Positions 23,793 to 32,933 of a stretch of DNA of 64,000 bases are shown here, one piece after another. Source of the stretch: Leifsonia sp040686855 (lineage in GTDB: Bacteria > Actinomycetota > Actinomycetes > Actinomycetales > Microbacteriaceae). The notes beneath the pieces are model-generated. The model did no database searches, was not told where the DNA came from, and saw only the letters and a list, made by a program, of their open reading frames with translations. Within the stretch, counting starts at the first letter, position 1. The number at the start of each line of letters is the position of its first letter. The stretch is from contig NZ_JBFBOG010000003.1 of NCBI RefSeq assembly GCF_040686855.1, forward strand, positions 372,001 to 436,000, in the 5' to 3' direction. A program made the position numbers and the translations under genes.

Positions 23793-26627
23793 TCAGTCGC
23801 GGTCTGCGGTCACCTTCTCGGCCTGCTGCAGGACGCCCCGGAGGTTCTCGAAGTACCCGGCCACGGCCTCACGCTCGATCCTAATCTGGGCCAGGCGCTC
23901 CTCCGCGTCGGCGACCAGGCGTTGCGTCCGCTCTTCCGTCTCGGCGAGGAGCGCGTCGGAGCGCTCCTCGGCGTCCCGGATGATCGCGGCCGCGGTGTCC
24001 TCGGCCTTCTTGCGGGCCTCGGTGACGGTGCGCCGGGCCTCGGTCTCGAAGGCCTCCGCCTCGGAGCGGGCCTGGGCGGTCCGCTTGACCGCGTCCGCCA
24101 GCTGGACGTTCGCCTCGTCGAGGTACTTCTGCGTCTGGGCGACCGCCTCCTGGTGACGGGCGAGGTATTCCTTCTCGGCCTCGTCGCGGCGGGCGCGGAG
24201 CTCGACGTCGAGGTCGATGCGCGCCTGCTCCATCTCGCGCGTGCGCGCCTCCACCTCCTCCAGGGTGCTGGTGCGGAGGGTCGTCAGCTCGGTGTCGAGC
24301 GCGGCCCGGGCGCCGGCGGCCTCCTGCTCGAAGGCGGCCGTGCGCTCGGCGAGCTCGGCCTGGAGGGCCGTTCGCGCCTCCGCGACCTCGCGTGCCAGCT
24401 CGGCCCGGGCGTCGGCGGTCTCCTTCTCGAGCGCGACGCGCGTCTGCTGCGCCTCGTCGGCGAGGGTGACGCGGATGCGCTCGGCCTCGCGCTCCAGTTC
24501 CAGGCGCTGCTGCTCCCGCTGGTCGGCGAGCTCGTTCTCGGTCGCCTCGCGCTTGTCGGCGAGGTCGGTCGTGGTGCTCCGGATGTCTTCGGCGAGACGA
24601 CTGCGCGTCTGCTCCGACTCCGCGGCGAGGGCGCTCTTGGTCTGCGCGACCTCGGCGGCGAGGGCCTTCCTGGTCTGCTCGACCTCGGCGGCCAGCGCCG
24701 ACTTCGTGGTCGTCACCTCGGTCTCGAGCGCTGACGTCGTCTGCTCGACCTCGGCCGCGAGCTCCGCCTTGGTCTGCTCGACCTCGGCCGCCAGCTCGGT
24801 CTGCGTGCGCTCGACCTCGTCGGCCAGCCCTGCCTTCGTCGTCGTGACCTCGGCCTCGAGCGCCTTCTTGGTCTGCTCGACCTCCGCGGCGAGCGCGGCC
24901 TTCGTCGTCGTGACCTCGGTCTCGAGGCTGGACCGGGCCTGCTCGACCTCAGCGGCGAGGGCGGCGGTGGTGGACTCGACCTCGGCGGCGAGACGGGCGC
25001 GCTCGGCGGTCAGCTCCGCCTCCAGCGCACTGCGCTCACGGGCGATCTCGTCCGCCAGCGCGGAGCGGGCGGTGTCGACCTCGGTGGCGAGCTCCGCGCG
25101 CAGGTCGGCGGCGTCGGAGTCCAGCTCGCGGCGCTGGCGCTCGGCGTCGGCGGCGAGGCGGGCGCGGGTCTGCTCGACCTCGGCGGCCAGCTCGCTCGCG
25201 GTCTGCTCGCGGTCGGCGGCCAGCTGCGCGGCGGTGGCCGCGCGGTCCGCCTCGAGGGCGGTCCGCGTCTCCGTGGTCTCCTTCTCGAGCGTGGTGCGGG
25301 TCTGGAGCACGTCGTCGGCGAGCTGTGTGGTGGTGCGCTCGACCTCCTCGGCGAGAGCGGTCTTGGTCGTGGTCACCTCGCTCTCGAGCGCAGCGCGGGT
25401 GGAGGTGACCTCGTTCTCCAGCGCGGACCGCGTGGTGGTCGCCTCGGTCTCGAGCTCCGACTTCGTGCGCGACACCTCTTCGGCCATGGCGGAACGGGTG
25501 CGGGTGACCTCGTCGGCCAGCTCGGCCTTCATGCGCTCCACCTCATCGGCCAGCGCACTGCGGGTGGTGGTGACGTCGGCGTCGAGAGCGGACCGTGCCT
25601 GCTCCACCTCGGCGGCGAGGGCGGCCTTCGTCTGCTCGACCTCGGCTGCCAGGGACTTCGTCGTCTGCTCCACCTCGGTCGCGAGCGCGAGGCGGCGGGT
25701 CTTCTCCTCGTTCTCGAGGTCGGCGCGGGTCTGCGCGGCGGCGCCCGCCAGCTCGGAGCGCTGCTGCTCCACTTCGGCGGCGAGGTCCGCCCGGGCCTGC
25801 GCGGCCTCCGCAGCGAGGGCGTTGCGCGTCTCGGTCTCCTCGGCGGCGAGACGGTCCGCCGTCTCGGCGACGCGGCGGTCCAGCTCCAGGCGGGTCTGAG
25901 CGGCCTCACGCTCGAACGCGGCGCGGTCCTCGGCCAGCGCGTTCTCAAGCTCGGCGCGGCGGGCGGCGATCGTGCGGTCGAGCTCGGCGGCCTCGGCCCG
26001 TGCGGCCTCCGCCTCGCGGGACGCGACGGCCTTCAGCTCCGCGGCCTCCCGGTCGGCCTCCGCGCGCACGGCGGCGGCCTCGCGCTTGCTCGTGGCGCGC
26101 AGTTCCGCTGCCTCGGTGGCGACGGCGCCGCGGATGGCGGCCGCCTCGCGCATCGCGTCGTTGAGCAGGGTCTCCTTGTCGGCGCGGGTCTTGGTGAGCA
26201 GTTCGCCCGACTCGATCTGGGCGTCCTCGAGCAGCGTCGTGGCGCGGGCCTGGGCGTCGGCCAGGATGCGCTCGGCCTGCGCGGCAGCCGCCTTCTTGAC
26301 CTTCTCGATCTCGGCCGCCACGCCGGCGCGCAGCTTCTCGGCGTCGATGTCGGCCTGAGCGATCAGGCGGGTGGACTGCTCCTCGGCGACCCGGAGGGTG
26401 TTCTCGAGCTTCGTGCCGAGTCCGGAGTAGGTCGGGCTGCCGACCTCCTCGATCTCGGAGTTGAGGTCGTCGATGCGCGCCTGGAGCCGCTTGATCTCCT
26501 TGGCGGAGTCGGCTGCCTTGGTGTTGGACGCGATGAGTTCGCGTCGCAGCTCCTGCAGCGCCTTGTCGACCTCGTCCTTGTCATAGCCGCGGAAGGCCTG
26601 CGTGAAGGTGGATTCGTCGGTGGCCAC
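23793..26627 (-). CDS. Giant hendecad coiled-coil protein with DivIVA-like N-terminus (Scy-like scaffold candidate)
   Basis: The 944-residue protein starts at GTG 26627 after CCCAGGAG, giving MATDESTFTQAFRGYDKDEV. Residues 6-30 match the N-terminal DivIVA-type motif (F-x-x-x-x-x-GY-x-x-x-V-x). Residues ~30-60 and ~75-240 are ordinary helical, Ala/Glu/Arg-rich sequence. From ~245 to ~805 the sequence is a continuous series of 11-residue units, consensus T-(K/R)-x-x-L-x-x-E-V-x-x, without phase slips; the last ~140 residues return to mixed coiled coil. No membrane segment or enzyme motif is visible. The architecture recalls Streptomyces Scy/FilP polarity scaffolds, whose coiled coils mix heptads and hendecads. 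A role in polar growth or cytoskeleton is inferred. Confidence 0.85.
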   Translation of the reverse strand: MATDESTFTQAFRGYDKDEVDKALQELRRELIASNTKAADSAKEIKRLQARIDDLNSEIEEVGSPTYSGLGTKLENTLRVAEEQSTRLIAQADIDAEKLRAGVAAEIEKVKKAAAAQAERILADAQARATTLLEDAQIESGELLTKTRADKETLLNDAMREAAAIRGAVATEAAELRATSKREAAAVRAEADREAAELKAVASREAEAARAEAAELDRTIAARRAELENALAEDRAAFEREAAQTRLELDRRVAETADRLAAEETETRNALAAEAAQARADLAAEVEQQRSELAGAAAQTRADLENEEKTRRLALATEVEQTTKSLAAEVEQTKAALAAEVEQARSALDADVTTTRSALADEVERMKAELADEVTRTRSAMAEEVSRTKSELETEATTTRSALENEVTSTRAALESEVTTTKTALAEEVERTTTQLADDVLQTRTTLEKETTETRTALEADRAATAAQLAADREQTASELAAEVEQTRARLAADAERQRRELDSDAADLRAELATEVDTARSALADEIARERSALEAELTAERARLAAEVESTTAALAAEVEQARSSLETEVTTTKAALAAEVEQTKKALEAEVTTTKAGLADEVERTQTELAAEVEQTKAELAAEVEQTTSALETEVTTTKSALAAEVEQTRKALAAEVAQTKSALAAESEQTRSRLAEDIRSTTTDLADKREATENELADQREQQRLELEREAERIRVTLADEAQQTRVALEKETADARAELAREVAEARTALQAELAERTAAFEQEAAGARAALDTELTTLRTSTLEEVEARTREMEQARIDLDVELRARRDEAEKEYLARHQEAVAQTQKYLDEANVQLADAVKRTAQARSEAEAFETEARRTVTEARKKAEDTAAAIIRDAEERSDALLAETEERTQRLVADAEERLAQIRIEREAVAGYFENLRGVLQQAEKVTADRD
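24213..25895 (-). repeat. Array of about 51 consecutive 11-residue (33-bp) repeats
   Basis: Reading residues 245-805 in blocks of eleven gives a constant pattern, for example TKAALAAEVEQ, ARSALDADVTT, TRSALADEVER, TKSALAAEVEQ and TQTELAAEVEQ, with Leu at position 5 and acid-Val at 8-9 in most blocks. At the DNA level neighbouring units are recognisably related but not identical. Confidence 0.88.
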
Positions 26628-26819
26628 TGTTGTTACTCCTGGGGGATGTTCGGGTCGACCCGCCGCGCGCGCGCCAGCGACGATCCTACAATTCACGGCT
26701 GTGCGCCCGCACGGGGGGTGCCGAAAGCGTCCAGGCAAGGGTTAGCTGCCTTTCAGGCATGTCCGGTATCGTCGTGTGACTGTGCCCGCCCCCGAACTTC
26801 GGCACATGAGGAGTCCTGC

Positions 26820-28688
26820 TTGCGTTTCGTACTCGCCATCGTCGCGTTCGTCGTCGCCGCGGTCATGATCGTGGCCGGCATCGCGCAGCGCACCGTCTTC
26901 GCGCCGCCGACCCGTATCGAGGCCGGCGCGACCGTCTCCGGAGACCCGCGTTACCTGGTGATCGACGGCTCGGCGCTCAATGCACATCCCGGCCAGCAGA
27001 CGCTGACGATCTCGGACGCCCCGGCGGGCGCCACGCCGGTCGTGGCTTACGGCCGCACAGCGGACGTGAAGGCGTGGCTCGGCGACCAGAAGTACGTCGC
27101 CGTGCGCTATCAGAAGGCCACCGGCGATCTGACGACCAAGGCCGTGACGCCGAAGCCGACCGCTGCGAGCGGCGACGAGTCCACCTCCACGGCGACGCCG
27201 ACTCCCACCCCAACGCCCACCGCGGCGGCGGGCGGGACCACCGACTCCACGACCAGCGCGACCGCGGGGCCCAACCCGGCGGGCTCGGACCTGTGGCTCG
27301 AGGAGTTCGACGGCGAATCCGCCCAGGTCACGCGCATGAACATCCCCGACGACGTGAGCGTCATCGTCGCCACCGACGGCACCAAGGCCGCCCCGTCGCG
27401 GGTGACCGTGACCTGGCCGGTCGACTCCAGCACCCCGTGGGCGTTCCCGCTCATCATCGGCGGGCTCATCCTGCTCGTCATCGGCATCGCCCTGTACCTC
27501 TGGGGCCTGTACACCCACCGCCGTTCGCGCGGCCCGCGTCGCAAGAGCGGCCCGAAGATGCCGAAGCTGCCCAAGGCTCCCAAGTACAAGCCCACCGCCA
27601 TGATCGAGACCACCCCGCGCGGCCGCCGTTCCAGCCGTCGCGCACGCGTCATCCTGCCCGTCGCCGTGGCCGGAGCCCTGGCGCTGACCGGCTGCACCGC
27701 CGGCACGAACGCGGCCACCACCCCGTCGAAGACCGCGACCCCGCTCGCGACCGAGGCCCCGGACGCCCAGGGGCAGCTCCCGCCCGCCGTGACGGTCCCG
27801 CAGCTCGAGCGCATCGTCAAGCGCATCTCCGACGCCGCGGGTCAGGCCGATGCCAAGGCCAGCCCCGACCTGGCCAAGGCGCGCTTCACCGGCCCGGCGC
27901 TGCAGCTGCGCACCGCGAACTACGCCATCCGCGCGAAGAAGGCGGACGAGCCGGCGCTGCCCGCCATCCCGGCCAGCCCTATCGTGCTCTCGCTGCCGCA
28001 GGCGACCGACACCTGGCCGCGAACCGTCGCCGCCGTCATCGACAGCCCGAAGGACGCCAAGGGCAACGCCCAGGCGCCGATCGCGCTGACTCTCGTGCAG
28101 GCGACGCCGCGCGACAACTACCAGGTGGAGTACGCCGTCTCGCTCGAGCCGAAGGCCAAGGTGCCCAACCTCGCCCCGGCGAGCATCGGTTCGGCGGTCG
28201 TCCCGCCCGACTCCAAGCTGCTCGCCCTGCCACCGGAGAAGGTGGCCGCCGCGTATGGCGATGTCCTGATGAACGGCGACAAGAGCCAGTACGCGAGTCT
28301 GTTCAGCGCCGAGGGCGACACCCTGCGCACGCAGGTGGGCGCCGATTGGAAGGCGAAGCAGAAGGCGGCCGTCCCGGCCACCGCGTCGCTGACGTTCACG
28401 AGCGCGCCCGGTGACGGCAAGGACGTCGCCATGGCGACCAACGACTCCGGCGCGATCGTCTGGACCGACCTCAAGGAATCGCAGGTGCTGAAGGTCGTCG
28501 AGGCCGGCGCCGAGGTGAGCGCAGGGGCGACCGCGGCCGCTCTCAGCGGGGTGGCGTCGTCGAAGACCGGCATCCAGTCCGACTTCGGCTACCAGCTCGC
28601 GTTCTACGTGCCGCCGGCGGGTTCCGACGCCAAGATCACGCTGCTCGGGTTCGCTCAGGGCATGACCTCGGCCGAGCAGATCCCGTAA
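26820..28688 (+). CDS. Membrane protein with an internal lipobox, unknown function
   Basis: A 622-residue protein from TTG 26820 (AGGAG 7 nt upstream). Residues 1-22 are a membrane helix, 23-~205 an extracytoplasmic region with a PTPTPTPT linker, 207-231 a second helix (WAFPLIIGGLILLVIGIALY), 232-272 a Lys/Arg/Pro-rich cytoplasmic stretch, then RRARVILPVAVAGALALTGC, which has the form of a lipoprotein signal with Cys at 292. The C-terminal ~330 residues are a hydrophilic domain. An ATG at 27600 sits 31 codons before the Cys and could start a separate lipoprotein. No catalytic family is recognised. It is divergent from the coiled-coil gene. Confidence 0.75.
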   Translation: MRFVLAIVAFVVAAVMIVAGIAQRTVFAPPTRIEAGATVSGDPRYLVIDGSALNAHPGQQTLTISDAPAGATPVVAYGRTADVKAWLGDQKYVAVRYQKATGDLTTKAVTPKPTAASGDESTSTATPTPTPTPTAAAGGTTDSTTSATAGPNPAGSDLWLEEFDGESAQVTRMNIPDDVSVIVATDGTKAAPSRVTVTWPVDSSTPWAFPLIIGGLILLVIGIALYLWGLYTHRRSRGPRRKSGPKMPKLPKAPKYKPTAMIETTPRGRRSSRRARVILPVAVAGALALTGCTAGTNAATTPSKTATPLATEAPDAQGQLPPAVTVPQLERIVKRISDAAGQADAKASPDLAKARFTGPALQLRTANYAIRAKKADEPALPAIPASPIVLSLPQATDTWPRTVAAVIDSPKDAKGNAQAPIALTLVQATPRDNYQVEYAVSLEPKAKVPNLAPASIGSAVVPPDSKLLALPPEKVAAAYGDVLMNGDKSQYASLFSAEGDTLRTQVGADWKAKQKAAVPATASLTFTSAPGDGKDVAMATNDSGAIVWTDLKESQVLKVVEAGAEVSAGATAAALSGVASSKTGIQSDFGYQLAFYVPPAGSDAKITLLGFAQGMTSAEQIP

Positions 28689-28759
28689 CGGTCGGCGGCG
28701 ACGCGAGTATCCTGGACAGTCGTGCCGGACCTGTTCGAGCCCCGACACGTGGAGGATCA

Positions 28760-29755
28760 ATGAGCAACGTCCCGCCCCCGCCCACCAACCTGCGCGGGGC
28801 CGTCGATCTCAGCTCTCTCGTCAACCGTCCGCCTGCGGGCGCTGCGGGCGCTGCCCCCGGTGCCTCCGGTGCCGCTGCCGGTCAGGCGACGGGCGACCTG
28901 ACGCTGCCGAGCCTGTACTTCGAGGGCACGGACGCCAACTTCAACGACTTCATCGACCTGTCGATGCGCGTGCCGATCGTCGTCGGCCTCGGCACGGAAC
29001 GATCCGAGCAGTGGCAGCAGTTCGCGCCGGTGCTGGATCGAGCCGTCGGCAGCTTCCGGGGCCGTCTCGTCGGCGTGAAGATCGATGTGGACGCGAACCC
29101 GCAGCTCACCCAGGCGTTCCAGTCCCAGGCGGTGCCCACGGTCGCGGCGCTCGTAGCGGGCCGTCCGGTCCAGCTGTTCGCCGGTGTCGTCGCCGAGGAC
29201 CAGCTCCGTGACGTGTTCGAGCAGCTGCTGCAGCTGGCAGCGCAGAACGGCGTGACCGAGTCGGTGACCGTCGAGGGAGGCCCGGACGGTGCCGAAAGCG
29301 ACGGCGACGCCGCCGCCCCGGAGACCGCCCCCGAGCCGCCGCTGCCCCCGCTGCACCAGGAGGCGTACGACGCGATCGACCGCGGGGACTACGAGGGCGC
29401 CATCCGCGCTTACCGCACGGCGATCGCCCAGGACCCGCGCGACACCATGGCCGCCGCGGGCCTCGCGCAGGTGAGCCTGCTCGCACGGCTCAGCGGCCAC
29501 TCGGCCGACGAGCTGCGCACCGCGGCCGCCGAGAGCCCGCGCGACGCCGACGCCCAGCTCGGAGTGGCCGACCTCGACATCTCCGGCGGACACGTGGAGG
29601 ACGCCTTCGACCGCCTCCTCACCCTCTTCCCGTCGCTCGACGCTGCGGGCAAGGAGCAGGTGCGCGCCCGCATCCTGGAGTATTTCGAGATCGTGGGTGT
29701 GGACGACCCGCGCGTCGGCAAGGCCCGGGCTAGGCTGGCGTCGCTGCTGTACTGA
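28760..29755 (+). CDS. Thioredoxin-fold tetratricopeptide protein (CnoX/YbbN-like)
   Basis: A 331-residue protein with a Pro/Ala-rich N-terminus, a thioredoxin-like domain at ~47-170 (LVGVKIDVDANPQLTQAFQS, then cis-Pro in AVPTVAALVAGRPVQLFAG) and C-terminal TPR-like helices (EAYDAIDRGDYEGAIRAYR). The redox CxxC is missing: the position reads GTERSEQW, as in CnoX-type co-chaperones that lack disulfide activity. These proteins hold unfolded clients for chaperonins. GGAGGA lies 6 nt before the ATG. Confidence 0.88.
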   Translation: MSNVPPPPTNLRGAVDLSSLVNRPPAGAAGAAPGASGAAAGQATGDLTLPSLYFEGTDANFNDFIDLSMRVPIVVGLGTERSEQWQQFAPVLDRAVGSFRGRLVGVKIDVDANPQLTQAFQSQAVPTVAALVAGRPVQLFAGVVAEDQLRDVFEQLLQLAAQNGVTESVTVEGGPDGAESDGDAAAPETAPEPPLPPLHQEAYDAIDRGDYEGAIRAYRTAIAQDPRDTMAAAGLAQVSLLARLSGHSADELRTAAAESPRDADAQLGVADLDISGGHVEDAFDRLLTLFPSLDAAGKEQVRARILEYFEIVGVDDPRVGKARARLASLLY

Positions 29756-29821
29756 GCCCGACCCCCACGGGCCGCGGTCGGCGGCGTTCTCGTTCCGCTC
29801 ACCGCTCAGGAGTGATGGCCC

Positions 29822-30607
29822 ATGTCTCGTGTGCTCGTCGTCGGAGGCACCGGCCTGGCCGGTCGCGCCGTCACCGCCGAGGCGATCGAAAGGGGCCATG
29901 ATGTGGTCGTCGCCGCCCGTCGGGTGCCGGACGACGACGCTGACGCCTACGTGAACGGCGCCGCCTACGTCACGGCCGACCTCGTCACCGGTGCTGGTCT
30001 CGAGGAGGCGGTGGACGGCGTCGACGTCATCGTCGACACCAGCAATGCGGTCGGCAAGCGGGCCGCGCACGTCTTCGCCGTCGGGGCGCAGAACCTCGTG
30101 CACACCGCTGCCCGTTTCGGCGTCCACCGAGCGGTGGTGCTCTCGATCGTGGGCGTCGAGGGGTCTTCGTACGGTTATTACCGCGCCAAGGCCGCGCAGG
30201 AGCGGGCGTACCGGGAGTCGCCGCTCGACACCCGGATCGTGCGCGCGACCCAGTTCCACGACTTCGTCACGGCCATCTTCGAGCGCGGCCGCCCGGTGGG
30301 AGCCCTCCTCGCCCCGAGCGGTACCCGGTTCCAGCCCATCGCGGTGGGGGATGTCGCTCGCGTGCTGGTCGACGTGGCCGAGGGCGCGGGGGAGCCGGAT
30401 AGCGTGCTGCACATCGGCGGCCCGCGCGTGGAGTCGGCACGGTCGCTGGCGGAGCAGTGGAAGCGCGCGAGCGGCACCCGTCGATTCATCCTGCCGATCC
30501 GCCTCGGCGGGGGACTGGGCGCGACCTGGCGCGCCGGCCGCAACCTCGTCCCCGAACACGCCGTCGACGGCGTGCACTACAGCGCCTGGGTCGATTCCCG
30601 GGCCTGA
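29822..30607 (+). CDS. NAD(P)-binding NmrA/SDR-like protein
   Basis: A 261-residue atypical short-chain dehydrogenase with the Rossmann motif VLVVGGTGLAGRAV at residue ~4 and a YYRAKAAQE segment in the place of the YxxxK pair. Proteins of this kind bind NAD(P)H and act as sensors or reductases; the substrate is unknown. The gene ends at a 63-bp perfect palindrome that separates it from convergent glgB. Confidence 0.85.
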   Translation: MSRVLVVGGTGLAGRAVTAEAIERGHDVVVAARRVPDDDADAYVNGAAYVTADLVTGAGLEEAVDGVDVIVDTSNAVGKRAAHVFAVGAQNLVHTAARFGVHRAVVLSIVGVEGSSYGYYRAKAAQERAYRESPLDTRIVRATQFHDFVTAIFERGRPVGALLAPSGTRFQPIAVGDVARVLVDVAEGAGEPDSVLHIGGPRVESARSLAEQWKRASGTRRFILPIRLGGGLGATWRAGRNLVPEHAVDGVHYSAWVDSRA

Positions 30608-30620
30608 GCCTCCGCACGGG

Positions 30621-30683
30621 CATCGAGGGGACGCAACACGCCGTTACGCCCAGGCGATAACGGCGTGTTGCGTCCCCTCGATG
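30621..30683. repeat. 63-bp palindrome with 26-bp perfect arms (family member 1)
   Basis: Arms 30621-30646 and 30658-30683 are perfectly complementary over 26 bp around an 11-nt centre. The core CGCAACACGCCG occurs in the left arm (30632-30643) and, inverted, in the right arm (30661-30672). It lies between two convergent gene ends (NmrA-like gene and glgB), so a bidirectional terminator role is possible, but there is no T-run and the same core recurs in two other palindromes of the window. Confidence 0.9.
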
Positions 30684-30696
30684 ACGAACCGCGGTG

Positions 30697-32904
30697 TCAG
30701 CCGCGCGGCTTCAGGTACAACGCACCGAGCGGCGGCAGGGTGAGCACGGCCGAGGCCGGGCGTCCCATCCACGGGTCGTCGGTCGCGGTGACCGCGCCGA
30801 GGTTGCCGACGCCCGACCCGCCGAACGTCTCGGCGTCGGTGTTGAGCAGTTCCTCCCACTCGCCGGCGAACGGCAGGCCGATGCGGTAGTCGCTGTGCGG
30901 CGCCCCGGAGAAGTTGAAGACCACGGCGATCGGCGACCCGTCGCGGTCCTTGCGGAGGAACGCGATGACGTTGCCCTGGGCGTCCGAACCGTCGAGCCAT
31001 TCGAAGCCCTGCGGCTCGTTGTCGGCCGCCCACAGCTGCGGGTTGTCCTTGTACACGGCGTTGAGCTGCGCCACGAGGTTCCAGAGGCCGCGATGCGCCG
31101 GCTGGTCGAGCATCCACCAGTCGAGCCCGCGCTCCTCGCTCCACTCGGACAGCTGCCCGAACTCCTGGCCCATGAACAGCAGCTGCTTGCCGGGATGCGC
31201 CCACATGAACGCGAGGAAGACCCGGGCGTTCGCCAGCTGCTGCCAGTGATCGCCGGGCATCTTGTTGAGGAGCGATCCCTTGCCGTGCACGACCTCGTCG
31301 TGGCTGATCGGCAGGAGGAAGTTCTCGCTCCACGCGTAGACGAACGAGAACGTGATCTCGCCGTGGTGGTAGCTGCGGTACATGGGGTCCTCGTGGATGT
31401 ACTGGAGCGAGTCGTGCATCCAGCCCATGTTCCACTTCAGCCCGAAGCCGAGGCCGCCCGACGAGGTGGGAGCGGTGACGCCCGGGTAGCTGGTGGACTC
31501 CTCGGCGATCATCACCGTGCCCGGGTTGCGCTTGTATGCGGTGGCGGTGACCTCCTGGAGGAAGCCGATCGCCTCCAGGTTCTCGCGGCCGCCGTGGATG
31601 TTGGGCTCCCATTCGCCGTCGTTGCGGGAGTAGTCGAGGTACAGCATCGACGCGACGGCGTCGACGCGGAGACCGTCGACGTGGAACTCCTCGAGCCAGT
31701 ACAGCGCGTTGGCGACCAGGAAGTTGCGCACCTGCGAGTTGCCGTAGTCGAAGATGTACGTACCCCAGTCCTTGTGCTCGCCGCGACGCGGGTCCGCGTG
31801 CTCGTACAGCGGCTGGCCGTCGAACCGGGCGAGCGCCCAGTCGTCCTTGGGGAAGTGGCCGGGGACCCAGTCGAGGATCACGCCGATGCCGGCCTGGTGC
31901 AGCCGGTCGATGAGGTACTTGAGGTCGTCGGGGTGGCCGAACCGGCTTGTCGGCGCGTAGTAGCCGGTCACCTGGTATCCCCACGACCCGCCGAAGGGAT
32001 GCTCGGCGAGCGGCAGGAACTCCACGTGCGTGTAGCCGAGGGCGCCGACGTAGTCGATCAGCTCGTCCGCCGCCTCGCGGTAGCCGAGTCCGGGACGCCA
32101 CGAGCCGAAGTGCAGCTCGTAGACGCTCATCGGGCCGGCGTGCGGGTCGTGTGCGGCGCGGGAGGTCATCCACTCGTCGTCCTCCCACGCGTGGCGGCTG
32201 ACGGTGATCCGGGAGGCGGTCGCGGGCGGCGTCTCGGCGAGCTGGGCGAGCGGGTCGATCTTGCGCACCCAGCGCCCGTCCTGCGTGAGGATGTCGAACT
32301 TGTAGATCTCGCCCTCGCCGAGGCCGGGGACGAACAGCTCCCAGACGCCCGACGAGCCCATGTTGCGCATCGAGTACAGCGTGCCGTCCCAGCCGTTGAA
32401 GTTCCCGACCACGCGGACCGCGCGCGCGTGCGGAGCCCACACGGTGAACGAGGTGCCGACGACGCCGCCGAGGTCGCGGACGTGCGCGCCGAGCGCCGTC
32501 CACAGCGTCTCGTGGCGGCCCTCGCCGATCAGGTGCAGGTCGAGCTGCCCGATGGTCGGCTGGAAGCGGTACGGGTCGTCCGCGGTCCAGGTGCTGCCGT
32601 CGTCGTACCGCGCCTCGATCTGGTAGGCGCCGGGTCCGACGATGTCGACGCCCTGCCACACGCCGTAGCCGGCGTGCGCGAGCTCGATGTGCGCACCGGT
32701 CGAGAGGATGGCGAAGACCTCCCTGGCGAGCGGCCGGAGGGTGCGGATGACGGTGACCGGGTCGGCCACGCCGGGCGCGTTGACCTGGTGCTGCCCGAGC
32801 ACCGCGTGCGGGTCGTGGTGGCTGCCGGCGGCGATCGTTGCGAGCAGGGTCTCGTCGAGGGCGGGCAGTTCGACGGCGGCGGCGCCTTCGGGGATGGGGG
32901 ACAT
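30697..32904 (-). CDS. glgB: 1,4-alpha-glucan branching enzyme
   Basis: A 735-residue GH13 branching enzyme (MSPIPEGAAAVELP). It has an N-terminal extension, a CBM48 module (FTVWAPHARAVRVVGNFNGW) and the GH13 barrel with nucleophile Asp in GLRVDAVASMLYLD, acid/base Glu in IAEESTSYPG and the GHFPKDDWAL region; the last ~110 residues form the all-beta C-domain. It makes alpha-1,6 branches in glycogen. ATG 32904 has GAGGAG upstream. The gene follows glgE by 29 bp on the same strand, the two being an operon as in mycobacterial GlgE pathways. Confidence 0.97.
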   Translation of the reverse strand: MSPIPEGAAAVELPALDETLLATIAAGSHHDPHAVLGQHQVNAPGVADPVTVIRTLRPLAREVFAILSTGAHIELAHAGYGVWQGVDIVGPGAYQIEARYDDGSTWTADDPYRFQPTIGQLDLHLIGEGRHETLWTALGAHVRDLGGVVGTSFTVWAPHARAVRVVGNFNGWDGTLYSMRNMGSSGVWELFVPGLGEGEIYKFDILTQDGRWVRKIDPLAQLAETPPATASRITVSRHAWEDDEWMTSRAAHDPHAGPMSVYELHFGSWRPGLGYREAADELIDYVGALGYTHVEFLPLAEHPFGGSWGYQVTGYYAPTSRFGHPDDLKYLIDRLHQAGIGVILDWVPGHFPKDDWALARFDGQPLYEHADPRRGEHKDWGTYIFDYGNSQVRNFLVANALYWLEEFHVDGLRVDAVASMLYLDYSRNDGEWEPNIHGGRENLEAIGFLQEVTATAYKRNPGTVMIAEESTSYPGVTAPTSSGGLGFGLKWNMGWMHDSLQYIHEDPMYRSYHHGEITFSFVYAWSENFLLPISHDEVVHGKGSLLNKMPGDHWQQLANARVFLAFMWAHPGKQLLFMGQEFGQLSEWSEERGLDWWMLDQPAHRGLWNLVAQLNAVYKDNPQLWAADNEPQGFEWLDGSDAQGNVIAFLRKDRDGSPIAVVFNFSGAPHSDYRIGLPFAGEWEELLNTDAETFGGSGVGNLGAVTATDDPWMGRPASAVLTLPPLGALYLKPRG

Positions 32905-32933
32905 GGTGCGGCTCCTCAGCTCTCGGTCGGCGG

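Noticed and set aside
24217..25899. Long Ser/Arg-rich open frame on the + strand across the coiled-coil gene.
   Set aside because: It is the mirror of the hendecad repeat on the other strand; composition is artefactual and there is no start signal.
30621..30683. Interpretation of the palindrome as an insertion-sequence end.
   Set aside because: No transposase or target duplication is nearby; arms differ between family members.
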